From: Syncephalastrum monosporum B8922
Taxonomy: Eukaryota > Mucoromycota > Mucoromycetes > Mucorales > Syncephalastraceae
Length of the DNA: 64,000 nucleotides
Direction: 5' to 3'
Assembly: GCA_000697355.1 (NCBI GenBank)
Contig: JNEN01001206.1
Span: 62,001-126,000, forward strand
This document shows, in pieces, positions 48,811 to 58,777 of this stretch (its first letter is position 1; each line of letters starts with the position of its first letter). The notes under the pieces are model-generated. The model did not search any database, was not told the origin of the DNA, and was given only the letters and a program-made list of their open reading frames with translations. Position numbers and translations under genes: made by a program.

Positions 48811-49105
48811 AACGCCCCAGAACAGAAGGATTTTCATACGTACTTGATTTGTAAATAGATATCAACAGCAACAAAAAGTCTTTATTCCTATTCAACTTTG
48901 AATGCGCAAAACGATTCAGCGGGATGAATAACTGAAGTCGATCAGCTCATGCGCGTTTTCAGTGACTATGATACGATCCATCATTTGCACGAAGCATATG
49001 GTGTGGGGCACTTTGTGAGCAGTAATTGACGGGCGGAAGAATAAAGTTGAAATTGAATGCTGGTTTGTTCGAACGGATATATATGGTTTATATACGGAAA
49101 GTACT
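48811..49105. other. Convergent 3' regions, no gene
   Basis: Space between the stop of the small protein gene and the stop of VTI1. Nothing else seen. Confidence 0.6.
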
Positions 49106-50096
49106 TCAGAGTTTGCTCCAAATGACCAGGACAATGAGGGCAATCAAGATAATAATAATGGCGGCCGTGATCATTTTGTTGGTTGCCATGCTACGCGAAA
49201 AAGAGATTCCTGCATGAGCGGGTGTAGCTTTTTGCATCCAATTTCACATACCGGCGTGCCATCCCCTTGAGTGTCTTAGATGCTTTGTCAATGTAGGAAT
49301 CCGCTTCCGAGAGCTATGAAGAAAATACATGCATGTAAGCAAAAAGATAGTATTTCGGCATCAGGAAAACCGGTAATTACCGTATCACGCGCACGCAGCA
49401 TCGTCTCGCGTTGGCCTTTGAGTGTGCTCAAAATATTGATACCGATGCCTTCCGTCTCCAATGCTAAGCGATGACTGTCCTCTAGCCGCCGGCTGGACTC
49501 GCCGAGACGTTCTGTGCCACTCAAAAGGCGTTGGCGCTGGTCCATGGTCGAAGCATCGAGGTCGCTCTGCGAACTGCCATAGTCGCCCAAAAGTTCGTCG
49601 CGTTCAGTCGTCTTGGGAGTGACCGTTGTGGCCCGTCGCTACAAGAGAACAAGGAGCAACGAAGGTCAGACGTCGAGACATACTCTTTTACTTCACCGGT
49701 TACCAGGTCGCGTTTGGCCTTTTCGGCTTCTGACTTGAAAAGACGCAGCTTGGCTTGCAAGCGGGTTCGTGCGGTCGTCGGAATGTTGAGGATCTCCATC
49801 TCCATTTGGCCGAGCTATTCCAGTCACCTACGGTCAGTGCTCTTGTGAGCAGCTGTCAATTGTAACCTACAATTTCATCGATTTCGTCGACTTCTCGCTC
49901 GGCTGCTCGAATGGTGGCCTTGCGTTGCTCTGCAAAGAAGTCTTAGCGCAAGGTCTTGGCAGAAAAACGAGAAAACGTTACCTCCGGTTTGAGACGGAAT
50001 CTGCTGGTCTATTTTGTTTCTGAGACCTTCACTGACGGTCGAAAAGTCTTGCTCATAGTTGGCAAACAAGTCAGAACCACCTGCGGACGAGGCCAT
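49106..50096 (-). CDS. VTI1: v-SNARE Vti1
   Basis: Six exons give about 235 residues. The N-terminus (SDLFANYEQDFSTVSEGL) is the Vti1-type Habc helix start, followed by EREVDEIDEI and LGQMEMEI. The SNARE helix has the central glutamine in GINILSTLKGQRETMLRARD and LSEADSYIDKASKTLKGMARR. A C-terminal anchor (MITAAIIIIILIALIVLVIW) ends the protein. Vti1 is the Qb-SNARE of Golgi, late endosome and vacuole fusion. ATG at 50094-50096. Dispersed repeat copy B lies just upstream. Confidence 0.93.
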
Positions 50097-50414
50097 ATTC
50101 GATATGCGATAGAGAGAAAGTCGGTTACTTTCCAGACAGTCAGTCTGGATTGGTTTATTCAAGAGAAAGAAAAGTCCGCCCTTCAAAAGGCAACTCGATA
50201 CCAGCAATTGTGTCACATGAGAGGGGCATAAACGAACAGGAAGGATGTAGATATTAAATGATATCAAAAAACCGTCTTTAGCGACATGCAGGCTGCATGT
50301 ATCTGGTATCTACAGACTGTATACGGTATGCATATCTGCATACACATAGAGGAAAGTCTTACAACATGATATTCACTCAATGTTCCTATCGGCAACTGAG
50401 TACGACGCCCCCGG

Positions 50415-51060
50415 CGAAGGGATCCGGGGCCTTAGCCCCAGCTAGCCTTCGGCTTGGACAAGAGAGACCTGAAGAACAAGTGCAGGTTGTAATAATCCAT
50501 AGCCGCAGGCGAAGGGGGATCAGCCGCAGAATAACGCGGTTTGGAGTGTTACGAATGACCGCAGCAAAGAGATGGCGAGGTCGGCTGTCTTATGGAATTA
50601 TATCATACATCGGCGGCCGATACGAATTTTTTGTATATGTTCCAGCATGATACGAAACCATAAAGCCTGATCTATGCACTGCTCTACCATAGGTATACAT
50701 GGCTATCATTAGCTGAAGTATATTGTATTGACTATATGCTATCATCTCAAACGATGACTCGGCTGCAGTGATTCTCCATATCCTTTCATCTTGCGCGTGC
50801 CATTCAGCGAGATATAGAAAGGACAGATAAGGATCTAGATATCTGAAACGTCTTCCGCGGAGCACATATGGTATCAATGTCCTTTTCATAAGGACTGTGA
50901 TCCTGTCACTGTGACTCAAAAGTGCATTCAACTTAGGTGAGGCGGCGGCAGCGCGCCGTGAGCGCGCATCAGCGACCCCGGCTCCGGGTCGCTTAGGTGT
51001 ATAAAAGAAGTAAAATGTAGTCCACGAAATTTCGTAAGCTAGTTGAATGATATTAGGCAG
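50415..51060 (+). repeat. Dispersed repeat, copy B
   Basis: About 650 bases between VTI1 and the zinc-finger gene, similar in collinear blocks to 21490-21975 and 22775-22875. It has two GC-rich dyads near its right part: GCGCGCCGTGAGCGCGC (about 50950-50966) and AGCGACCC-loop-GGGTCGCT (about 50970-50993). No reading frame suggests a protein. The family is not recognised; it could be a non-autonomous transposon or SINE-like element. Confidence 0.7.
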
Positions 51061-51108
51061 TATCTTCGGTGCGATATTCTTCAGGGATATATACAAGCGA
51101 TGTACGAG

Positions 51109-51810
51109 TTAGGATTGAGTAAGGATGTGGTCAATGCGTTTCAGGATGAGTTCGCGCTTCCGGTCATCTTGCTGCTGTTTGAGAACCAGATTGTCTTTCT
51201 GTGGCAAGTGCAAGAGCAGTCCAATGTGCTTTCGGTCGTACGGAATTTCCTGCTGCAGTCGCGCATGGTCCAACGTTCGTTGTGCTTCTGCAATATCCAA
51301 CAAGAGCTGTCGTCGGTCTGATGTGAGCCCTTCTCTCGTCATTCTAGGTCTTTGCTTTTACCTGTAGGTCGGGAAGGATCGAGGATGGATCCTGGTTGGC
51401 GCGTATGTTCTGCTCGACTGCCTTGGCTTTGACCAGATCAGCTACACGCGACATTCGATTATCAGTCCAGTGTCCATGCAAGAGAAACGTCATCCTACTG
51501 TTCTCAAGAGCCATTAATAGTTGTAGAAATGGCTGCAGCAGAGCGGGCCTGGTCTGCTCCGTAGGCTGTGCTTTCTGTGTCTCTGGTTGTGTTTGTTCTG
51601 AAGGCTGTTTTGGTTGTGGAGCCTTATTTTTATCTGGACAACACTATGAGCAAAATAATAAGACGAGACAGTTGCGATTGGTGAGTTACCGGCAGCCTTC
51701 TTCTTCTTTTCATTGGCTAAATGCTTTGCACTCTTGATGTGATTCTGCCACGTAGCTTCATTCGTGAATTTCTTTTTGCATGCAGCGCAGTAAATATTAG
51801 CGGTGCTCAT
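51109..51810 (-). CDS. C2H2/U1-type zinc-finger protein with coiled coil
   Basis: Four exons give about 180 residues. Residues 8-30 form one U1/JAZ-type zinc finger: YCAACKKKF ... HIKSAKH, with two Cys and two His at the spacing used for dsRNA or RNP binding. A Lys run (NEKKKKAA) and a Gln/Pro-rich linker (KQPSEQTQPETQKAQPTEQ) follow. The second half is helical (LLLDIAEAQRTLDHARLQQ) and probably a coiled coil. To keep the conserved-looking frame, the last intron is read with its acceptor at GACGACAG before LLLDIAEAQ. The specific family was not recognised. It shares an 89-base promoter region with VPS51. Confidence 0.7.
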
Positions 51811-51899
51811 GGAAAAGAATGTGGAAAAATAGGGTAATTTCTGAGGTGGTATTTGAATTGGGCTGTCTTTCTTTTTGTCCGTCTTCTTATTGCGCAGAG
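51811..51899. promoter_or_regulatory. Compact bidirectional promoter of the zinc-finger gene and VPS51
   Basis: Only 89 bases separate the two start codons, which point away from each other. The interval must hold both leaders, and part of each promoter may extend into the opposite gene. Confidence 0.55.
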
Positions 51900-54405
51900 A
51901 TGGACAAAGACGTTACGACACGGAAACCGCCACGCGACAGGAACTCTCTCCTGAGAAAGTATTACGGCATCGGGAATGCTACGCAGAACCAGACTCCCGC
52001 TCATCAACCCCTCGACATTGGTATGTGGTGCCATACAATTCCATTGCGGTCGGTCGTACTTATTGCGATGCATAGACGCCGAGTCCTTTGAACCGAGTCG
52101 TTATTTTGCACGCCTTCTTAAAGAAAAAACGCTCAGTGCACTGGTCGCTCGAGACAACGAGCTTGTTTCCGGTAACAATAGCACATACTCTCCACGACGC
52201 GTCTCTTATGGACTTGGTAGAAATACGTGGAATCGACGGTGATATGAAGACGCTCGTCTATGAAAACTACAGCAAATTTATCAGTGCCACAGATACCATC
52301 CATAAAGTAAGGTCGTTTAACTCCCTTTCGACGGATACTAAACTATCTCGCCTTACAGATGAAATCCAATGTCGAGAGCATGGAGTCCGAAATGAGCCTG
52401 TTGACCGACAATATTAACAAGATCACGAACCACTGCACGACTCTCAACACGGCTCTGGGCCCCAATCGAGACAAGATCCGCCGACTCACCAACGTGCACA
52501 ACCTTCTCAAACGCCTTCAATTCATCTTTGATCTCCCGAACCGCTTAAACCAATGTCTCGCGACCGGTAACTACCACCAAGCCGTCAAGTTTTACTCACG
52601 TGCCAGTCGGCTCTTGGACCATTATCAGCACATGTCCGCCTTCAAAGGCATCGAGCGGGATTGCCTCGCCATCACTGACAAAATGAAGTCCGAAATCCGC
52701 AAGCGCATGGTCGATACCGACGGCTCTCTTGACGCCTTGGCCGAGAACACTCGCCTACTCCTGTTGCTCAAAGAGAATCCCAAGTCGCTTTGGAAGGATT
52801 ACATCAAAATCCAAGTAACGCATCTCGAAAAAGTGATGGCTCAGGGACCGGACGACCTCATAGTCGACTGGCTTCTGCCCTTGGAGGAGACCACTAAGAA
52901 TTTCCAGCACGTGTTCCTCGTCAATCAGCAAGAAGCCGAACATGTCTTAACCCCTGATGACGTCGACGAAGCAAAGCAAGACCTCCTCCAAGGTATCGCG
53001 CCCTTCGTCGACCGTCTTTTTGATCACATCCAGTTGATCATACAGCTACCCGAAACCTCCGAGGCAACACTTCCACAGGCACAGATGGACACGCTCAATA
53101 CGCTGTGCGAAGCCTTCACAGAAAAAGCCCCGGTCTTATCCAGTCTTGCTGGTGCGAAGGAACGCATGCATCGCGTCACTACCACATGGGAAGAACTGCT
53201 TGCGGTCCGCTTCCTGGATGGTGCCAAGGCCCAGCTGAAAGACCGCTTAGCTAATATGCAAAATTATCGTATGGATACCGCGGAGAACATGGCCGCCAAC
53301 CGAGAGCCATTGAACGACTTCCTCGAGAACCTGCAGACCTGGCTGATTACCTATATCCAAAGGCAGTTTCTGGAACCGCTGCAAAGTTGTATGGAGGCAC
53401 CGTTTGCATCTGCCACACGTGAGGACTTTGTCCGCCTCGTTCAGCAACATCTCAAAGCGGCTTGGGGAGATATTCTGGATATTATTGCGGGTGAACCGAC
53501 ACAAAACACATCATTACTGGTGGGCTCGCGTCTCTGCTATGACCTGGCAGATCACGGCATCGTGCAGGTGTATCAGTCACTCGAGGGATGTGAGGAAGAT
53601 ATGCAACACGTCGTAGAAGATTATCTTCGCAAGGGCCAGACCTTATTGAATGAGCAGACGCTCCGCGATGGGTTTGGTCTTTCATCGATACTTCAAAACC
53701 ACTATTTATGCCAGCCGACCGAGCATGAGGTGTCGCGTGTGTCGCCAGTATGGAAGGACATTGTGCTGCGCTTGCAGTACACCGATCAGCTCGTCCAAAC
53801 CATCTTTTCGCATGCGTCTGCAGATGGTCAGACCGAGCTTTCTGAGACCGACTATGATTACCGCTTTGGATCTGGCGATGCCAATGCTTCTGGCCTTTAT
53901 ACCCGTCCGACGCAGTCGACGCACAGCCTCGCCACAACCGCCTCTCAAACCAACGAACGCCAGGACAGCACGGCCGGCCTTGGCCTGATACCCAAGCTTG
54001 GCTATGATGGCACGCTTCTTAACATTGATAAACTCTTTGAAGACCGCGTCGACATTTACAGACCGGCGGAGCCAAGCCCACGCGGTGTGTGCAGTGGCCT
54101 CGTGCGCATCCTCGTCAAGGCGCTCCATGAGACTGTACGCTTGACGCAGGTGCGCAAGCAGGATTATCAGCAGTTGCAGGTCGATACAGAGTTCCTACGC
54201 ACTGGGCTGTGGGCTTATACCCAGAGTACAGATAGTAAATGGGTCAGCTCAATGCTGCAAGAAATCATCTCAAGCGCACACTCGCGATGTCCTACCCCGG
54301 AACCGCTCTCTCAAGAGGTACGTACAGTAATCTTCACAAGCAAATCAAGGGAAAATCAATCTCATTCGATGATAGGAACTGGACCAGATTGTTCGATGCA
54401 GCTAA
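51900..54405 (+). CDS. VPS51: GARP/EARP tethering complex subunit Vps51
   Basis: Five exons give about 760 residues. The N-terminus begins [23 protein letters not shown]. The Vps51/Vps67 signature runs over three exons: [37 protein letters not shown], then [20 protein letters not shown]. The rest is helical, as in CATCHR-type tethers. A last short exon (from 54376) ends ELDQIVRCS at the TAA at 54403-54405; reading through its donor would add a non-conserved tail. Vps51 tethers endosome-derived vesicles at the trans-Golgi. VTI1, 1.8 kb away, acts in the same traffic step. Confidence 0.92.
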
Positions 54406-56563
54406 AATCATGCCTCCACCATCCATATTATAAACCCATTTAATATTAGATCACCTTATCTGCTTCTAGCCGCCGGCTCTACATACGTTTTCTGCATGTG
54501 ACCGAGGCCAGATCAGTGACTAGACTACATGTAAAAACACCCTTTTTCTTTTTCTTGTTGCTTGCATTCAGTCACTTGGCTTCCACGACTAATGATACAA
54601 TCCACTGGATTACAAATCTACCCCTTCTTGTTCTCTACACCACCGTCTTGTATTCTATCACAGCCATATAGGCTTCCTCCTTCTCTGCTTCCTCCTCTTT
54701 TTCCATGGTTTGTTCTTCTTTTACAAGAAGATATGAAAGCTGCTCCGGAGTCGCCGTGGAGCATCGGGAGCCTTTTCTCTTCTTGGTCACGATATTGCGA
54801 ACTAACTTGCGAGGTCCTGCCGAGTCTACTGTTCTTATAAATCGTTTATTACGGAGCACCATATCCTACTTCGCTAGACTAACACGATGTACTCTCATAG
54901 ATGAGTTCCCATTTTTGATATATACTTTTTCGATATATATCAAACCGATGTTTGAGAAAGTTTAGCGTTCGGTCATACTCTCCTCCACAGTATTATCGCG
55001 CTTAGCGATTGTTAGGAGCAGTCAAAACCTGTTGAGAACTGCTATCTGCATCTGCTCGATTATGTGGTGATTATCTTCAGCAACGCACAGAAAATGTATC
55101 CAGGAGTCAATTATGAAGCTTCTAAAAAAAAAAAAGTCGTTACGAAATTGCCAAAGAGCGACTCGGCAAGCTCGAACGTGAGCCATGACATGCCAATGGG
55201 CACCGTCGTCCAAGGAAGTAATGTGCGGGCTGAACGTGCTATGGAATGCGGTGCATCACATACCGCGGTCGCACTGCCAAGGTTGGAATTGGATACATTA
55301 CAAAGATAGTCAACTTGAAAAACACATGAAATGTGACTTTAAGAGCATAGAATCCATCATCAAAGAAGCACTATTATTTATAAGATGTACACATTGAAAA
55401 CGATACTATGGTTTTTATTTCGCTCGTGATTATGGAAGTTGAGATGATTTTCATTTTGGCCACATTTGGCGCATGTGTCTCCTTATATACCAGATCTAGC
55501 ACATGCCATCCACGTTTTCAAGGTGATATACCGGTCCTGTGAGTCAGGTATTCAGCTACTCGTGCCACGGTTTGCGAACTTGCATTGTGTATTGCTCAAC
55601 CAAGCGCCGTTTGGGTGATCGTCTCGTCAAAAGATAGTATTTCTTTAACGGAAAGGTGTCGAACGAAAGATTGTTCGTACGCAAATACTGTCCATTCACA
55701 GCCAATATCTTCCGTCGAAAAAACACTTCAAAAACGGTGTCCAACGTAAGTTTTTGGGTATTGGTAAATAAAAGGTGCATGTAAAGTGTAGCCTATGAGT
55801 GCGTACATTTAAAAGACCAATCAGGTTCATATTATATAAGCATCGTAATAGATTATTGTCTGAGCGCTATACTTGAATGTTCGTGCTTACCACAAAGAAG
55901 AAGGAGTTTGTGCAGGTACTATGACTTACATCCATCGTGAACACGTGAGTTGTGCTGCCGCGGACATTGACAGTTAGACTGTGCAATTGATTTTCATAAT
56001 GTTGATATGAGTACCACAAGCTTGCAGCTACTACCCAGTAGATCAATTGCTACATGCATAACACGGAACAACCTATGACATTTGATATGGTGCTGTACGT
56101 AGATATATAGACATCATGACCGTACATTGCAATTTTTTTTGTTTTCCAGAAACCACGCAGAAAATCATAGAAATATGGAGGTCACAGTTGTGCCTACGAT
56201 GGATACCAATTTTGGCAAACGAATATTCTTCTAAAATCTATGTAAATAGTGGAAGATATTGGGCAGGTCCTACTAGTAGATATATGCATAGAGTTTCGAT
56301 GGGTAATAGAGGTGCTGATGTACAGACGGATTTACTGCAATAGGGTTTTGTTTTCTTATTTGCAGTTGCAGGAAAATAGAGTGTTACACAAGAGCAGGGC
56401 GTGTGGGGCTGTTTTTGTGGTGCGCAACCAAAAGCAAGCTGACCCCGTCAAGCCCCGCTTTCTTCCTTTCTTCAGACTAACGCTTGGTTCTTTTTTATCG
56501 CCTCTTGTTGAGCCCCCCTTTTTTCCCACTTCTTTTATTACCACACCACTTTGCAATTCGACA
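54406..56563. other. Intergenic 2.2 kb with a decayed gene fragment
   Basis: Apart from the DUF2828 remnant (55050-55320, minus), no gene is supported. A minus-strand frame at 55556-55780 and another at 54635-54862 have no recognised family. The last 100 bases are the C/T-rich leader of the Ariadne-type gene. Confidence 0.5.
55050..55320 (-). pseudogene. Degenerate fragment of a DUF2828 gene
   Basis: The minus strand reads NSNLGSATAVCDAPHSIA, then PIGMSWLTFELAESLFGNF. It aligns with SVNLGSALAVCDTSASM and SIGLSLLIAELAKPPFGDI of the intact DUF2828 protein at 58778-61102, with the same order and spacing. The metal-site residues after AVCD are changed. A run of T at 55126-55137 shifts the frame, and farther on a weaker match (LCVAEDNHHIIEQM against IAKRHNIAKEDM) reaches the stop side. 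Only this domain core is left, so it is a relic of a duplicated or transposed copy. Confidence 0.68.
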
Positions 56564-58591
56564 ATGTCTGACAGCGACTACGACGACACTTTTATGGTAG
56601 GTGTGCTTTGTTTGGGAACGAGGGAAAAAGTTCCTGGACTCCTTCCACGGTGGTGATTCCTCTTTCTCTTCCGTCATTGGCTGACTAACCGCTCTTCAGC
56701 TCGACACAGAGGACACCATGGACGAAGACAGCGACTTGGATGAAAGTGCTAGCTCCATTGGCGATTCAGGTGAGTCCAGAAAAGACAGCACTGCAGCGTC
56801 AGCACACCCTCCCCTCCTCCTCCTCCTCTGTCTTGTAGCTTAACCACCGTATCATTCTTTCATTCCTTACTGTAGGCAGCGAGGGTTACGTCGAAAATGA
56901 CATGGCCTTTGATGGAGCCTTTGCGGAAAAGCCCCGCCTCAAGGCGTACGAAGTGGAATACGCTGTACAAAGCAATGCAAACCTGCTGCGGACGCAGGAA
57001 AGAGAGGTCGAGCAAGTAGCAACGATTCTGGGTAAGATTCATTCGGATTGAATTTCGTCGCGGAATGACTGAAAGATGACTTGTGCTGAATCCGTTCTCT
57101 TGGCTAGGCCTATCAACCGAAGATGCGGCTACGCTGCTGCGGTACTTTCGATGGAACAAAGAAAAGCTCTTTGAGCGATACATGGACTCGTCCGAGGCCG
57201 TGCTGCGGGCCGCGGGTGTGTCGACAACGGCTGAGGCGAATCAGGCAGTGATGCTCGCCAAGAATGTACAGACATCGGATGGCGAACCGTTCATGTGCTA
57301 CATTTGCTGTGACGATGATCCAGACATGGAGACAGTGTGCGTGACGTGCGGGCACCGTTTCTGCATGACATGCTACGTGCACTATTTGAGCCAAAAGATC
57401 CGCGACGAAGGCGAGAGCCGTCGGATCGAATGCCCCCAGGACCAGTGCAACGTCATTGTGGACGAGAAAACAGTGGAGCGGCTGGTGGACGCAGACACAA
57501 ACCGCAGATACAGAGAACTGCTCAACCGTACCTTTGTCGACGATAACGATTTCCTGCGCTGGTGCCCCGCCCCTGACTGCGAGTACGCCATCGAATGCCA
57601 TATACCAAGCACATCCCTGACCTCCATCGTCCCCACCGTCCAGTGCCACTGCTCCCACAAGTTCTGCTTTGGCTGCGGTGTCGCTGACCACCAACCCGCC
57701 ATCTGCGCCGTCGTCAAACGGTGGCTCAAGAAGTGCGAGGACGACTCCGAGACCGCCAACTGGATCTCGGCTCATACCAAGGAATGCCCCAAGTGCCAGT
57801 CCACCATCGAGAAAAACGGCGGATGTAACCACATGACCTGCCGCAAGTGTCGCCATGAGTTCTGCTGGGTCTGCATGGGTAAGCTGTCGTAAAACCTCTT
57901 TTTTTTTGTCCTGGTGTCAGCGACTAAGTTAATCCTAGGCCCTTGGTCGGAGCATGGTACATCGTGGTACAACTGCAACCGATACGATGAACGGAGCAGT
58001 GCCGAGGCACGCGAGAGCCAGACTCAATCGCGAGTCAGTTTGGAACGATATCTGCATGTAAGTAGGATACTAAAAATTTTAAGGGGTTCATTTGGAACTT
58101 GGTTTCATACTCACGCACCTTCTCTCAATTTCTTTTCTATATATTTTATTCTGCAGTACTACAATCGTTATGCCAACCACGAGCAGTCGGCACGGTTAGA
58201 TCAAGACCTCTATCTCAAAACGGAAAAGAAGATGGAGGAGATGCAGCAGACCAGCGACTTGTCATGGATTGAGGTTCAGTTTCTCAAAAAAGCTGTGGAC
58301 GTGACAGTGCAATGCCGTATGACGCTCAAGTGGACGTACGCTTTCGCCTTTTATCTGCAACGTGCGAATGAAACCGAAATTTTTGAAGATAACCAGCGCG
58401 ATCTGGAAATGGCGACTGAACAGCTCTCTGAGCTCTTGGAAAAGCCACTCGAACGCGAGAAGATTGCGCAGCTGCGACAAGCTGTCCTTGATAAGTCGGT
58501 CTATGTCAAGCAACGACGAGAAATTCTCCTTGAGGATACCGCAAAGGGTCTGCTGGACGGCCGATGGTCCTTTTTCATAGACCTTAAATAG
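56564..58591 (+). CDS. Ariadne-type RBR E3 ubiquitin ligase
   Basis: Six exons give about 530 residues. The N-terminus is acidic (short exons), followed by a UBA-like helix pair (LSTEDAATLLRYFRWNKEKL). RING1 starts CYICCDDDP and includes CGHRFCMTCY. The IBR has CHCSHKFCFGC. RING2 reads CPKCQSTIEKNGGCNHMTC, in which the Cys after GG is the position of the ubiquitin-thioester cysteine, then HEFCWVCMG. The Ariadne tail begins PWSEHGTSWYNCNRY and ends in long helices. Members (HHARI/ARIH1) work with neddylated cullins. Start ATG 56564 follows a C/T-rich leader; TAG at 58589-58591. The tail-to-tail neighbour is the DUF2828 gene. Confidence 0.93.
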
Positions 58592-58777
58592 GCTATCTTC
58601 TAGTTCATTCTATTTTTTTTACAACTTCGCACACACATAGTTCTACACCACACTCACAACCCACATACGCACACCACAACACAGCACAATTCAAATCTTT
58701 TAAAGCATGCATGAACCTTTTCAATTTTTTCTCTTTCACGTCGTCTTCGTGTTTTTTTTTTATTATTTCAAACGCGT

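Noticed and set aside
50415..51060. Possible Helitron end (hairpin then TTAG)
   Set aside because: The required CTRR terminus is not present right after the hairpin and no Rep/helicase gene is nearby.
54635..54862. 75-codon charged minus-strand frame
   Set aside because: Has an ATG but is low complexity (Glu/Lys) and has no recognised relative; lies in a decayed region.
55556..55780. 74-codon minus-strand frame near the DUF2828 relic
   Set aside because: Does not align by eye with the DUF2828 protein or another known family.
57113..57856. 247-codon minus-strand frame opposite the Ariadne gene
   Set aside because: Shadow of the Cys/His-rich RING exons.
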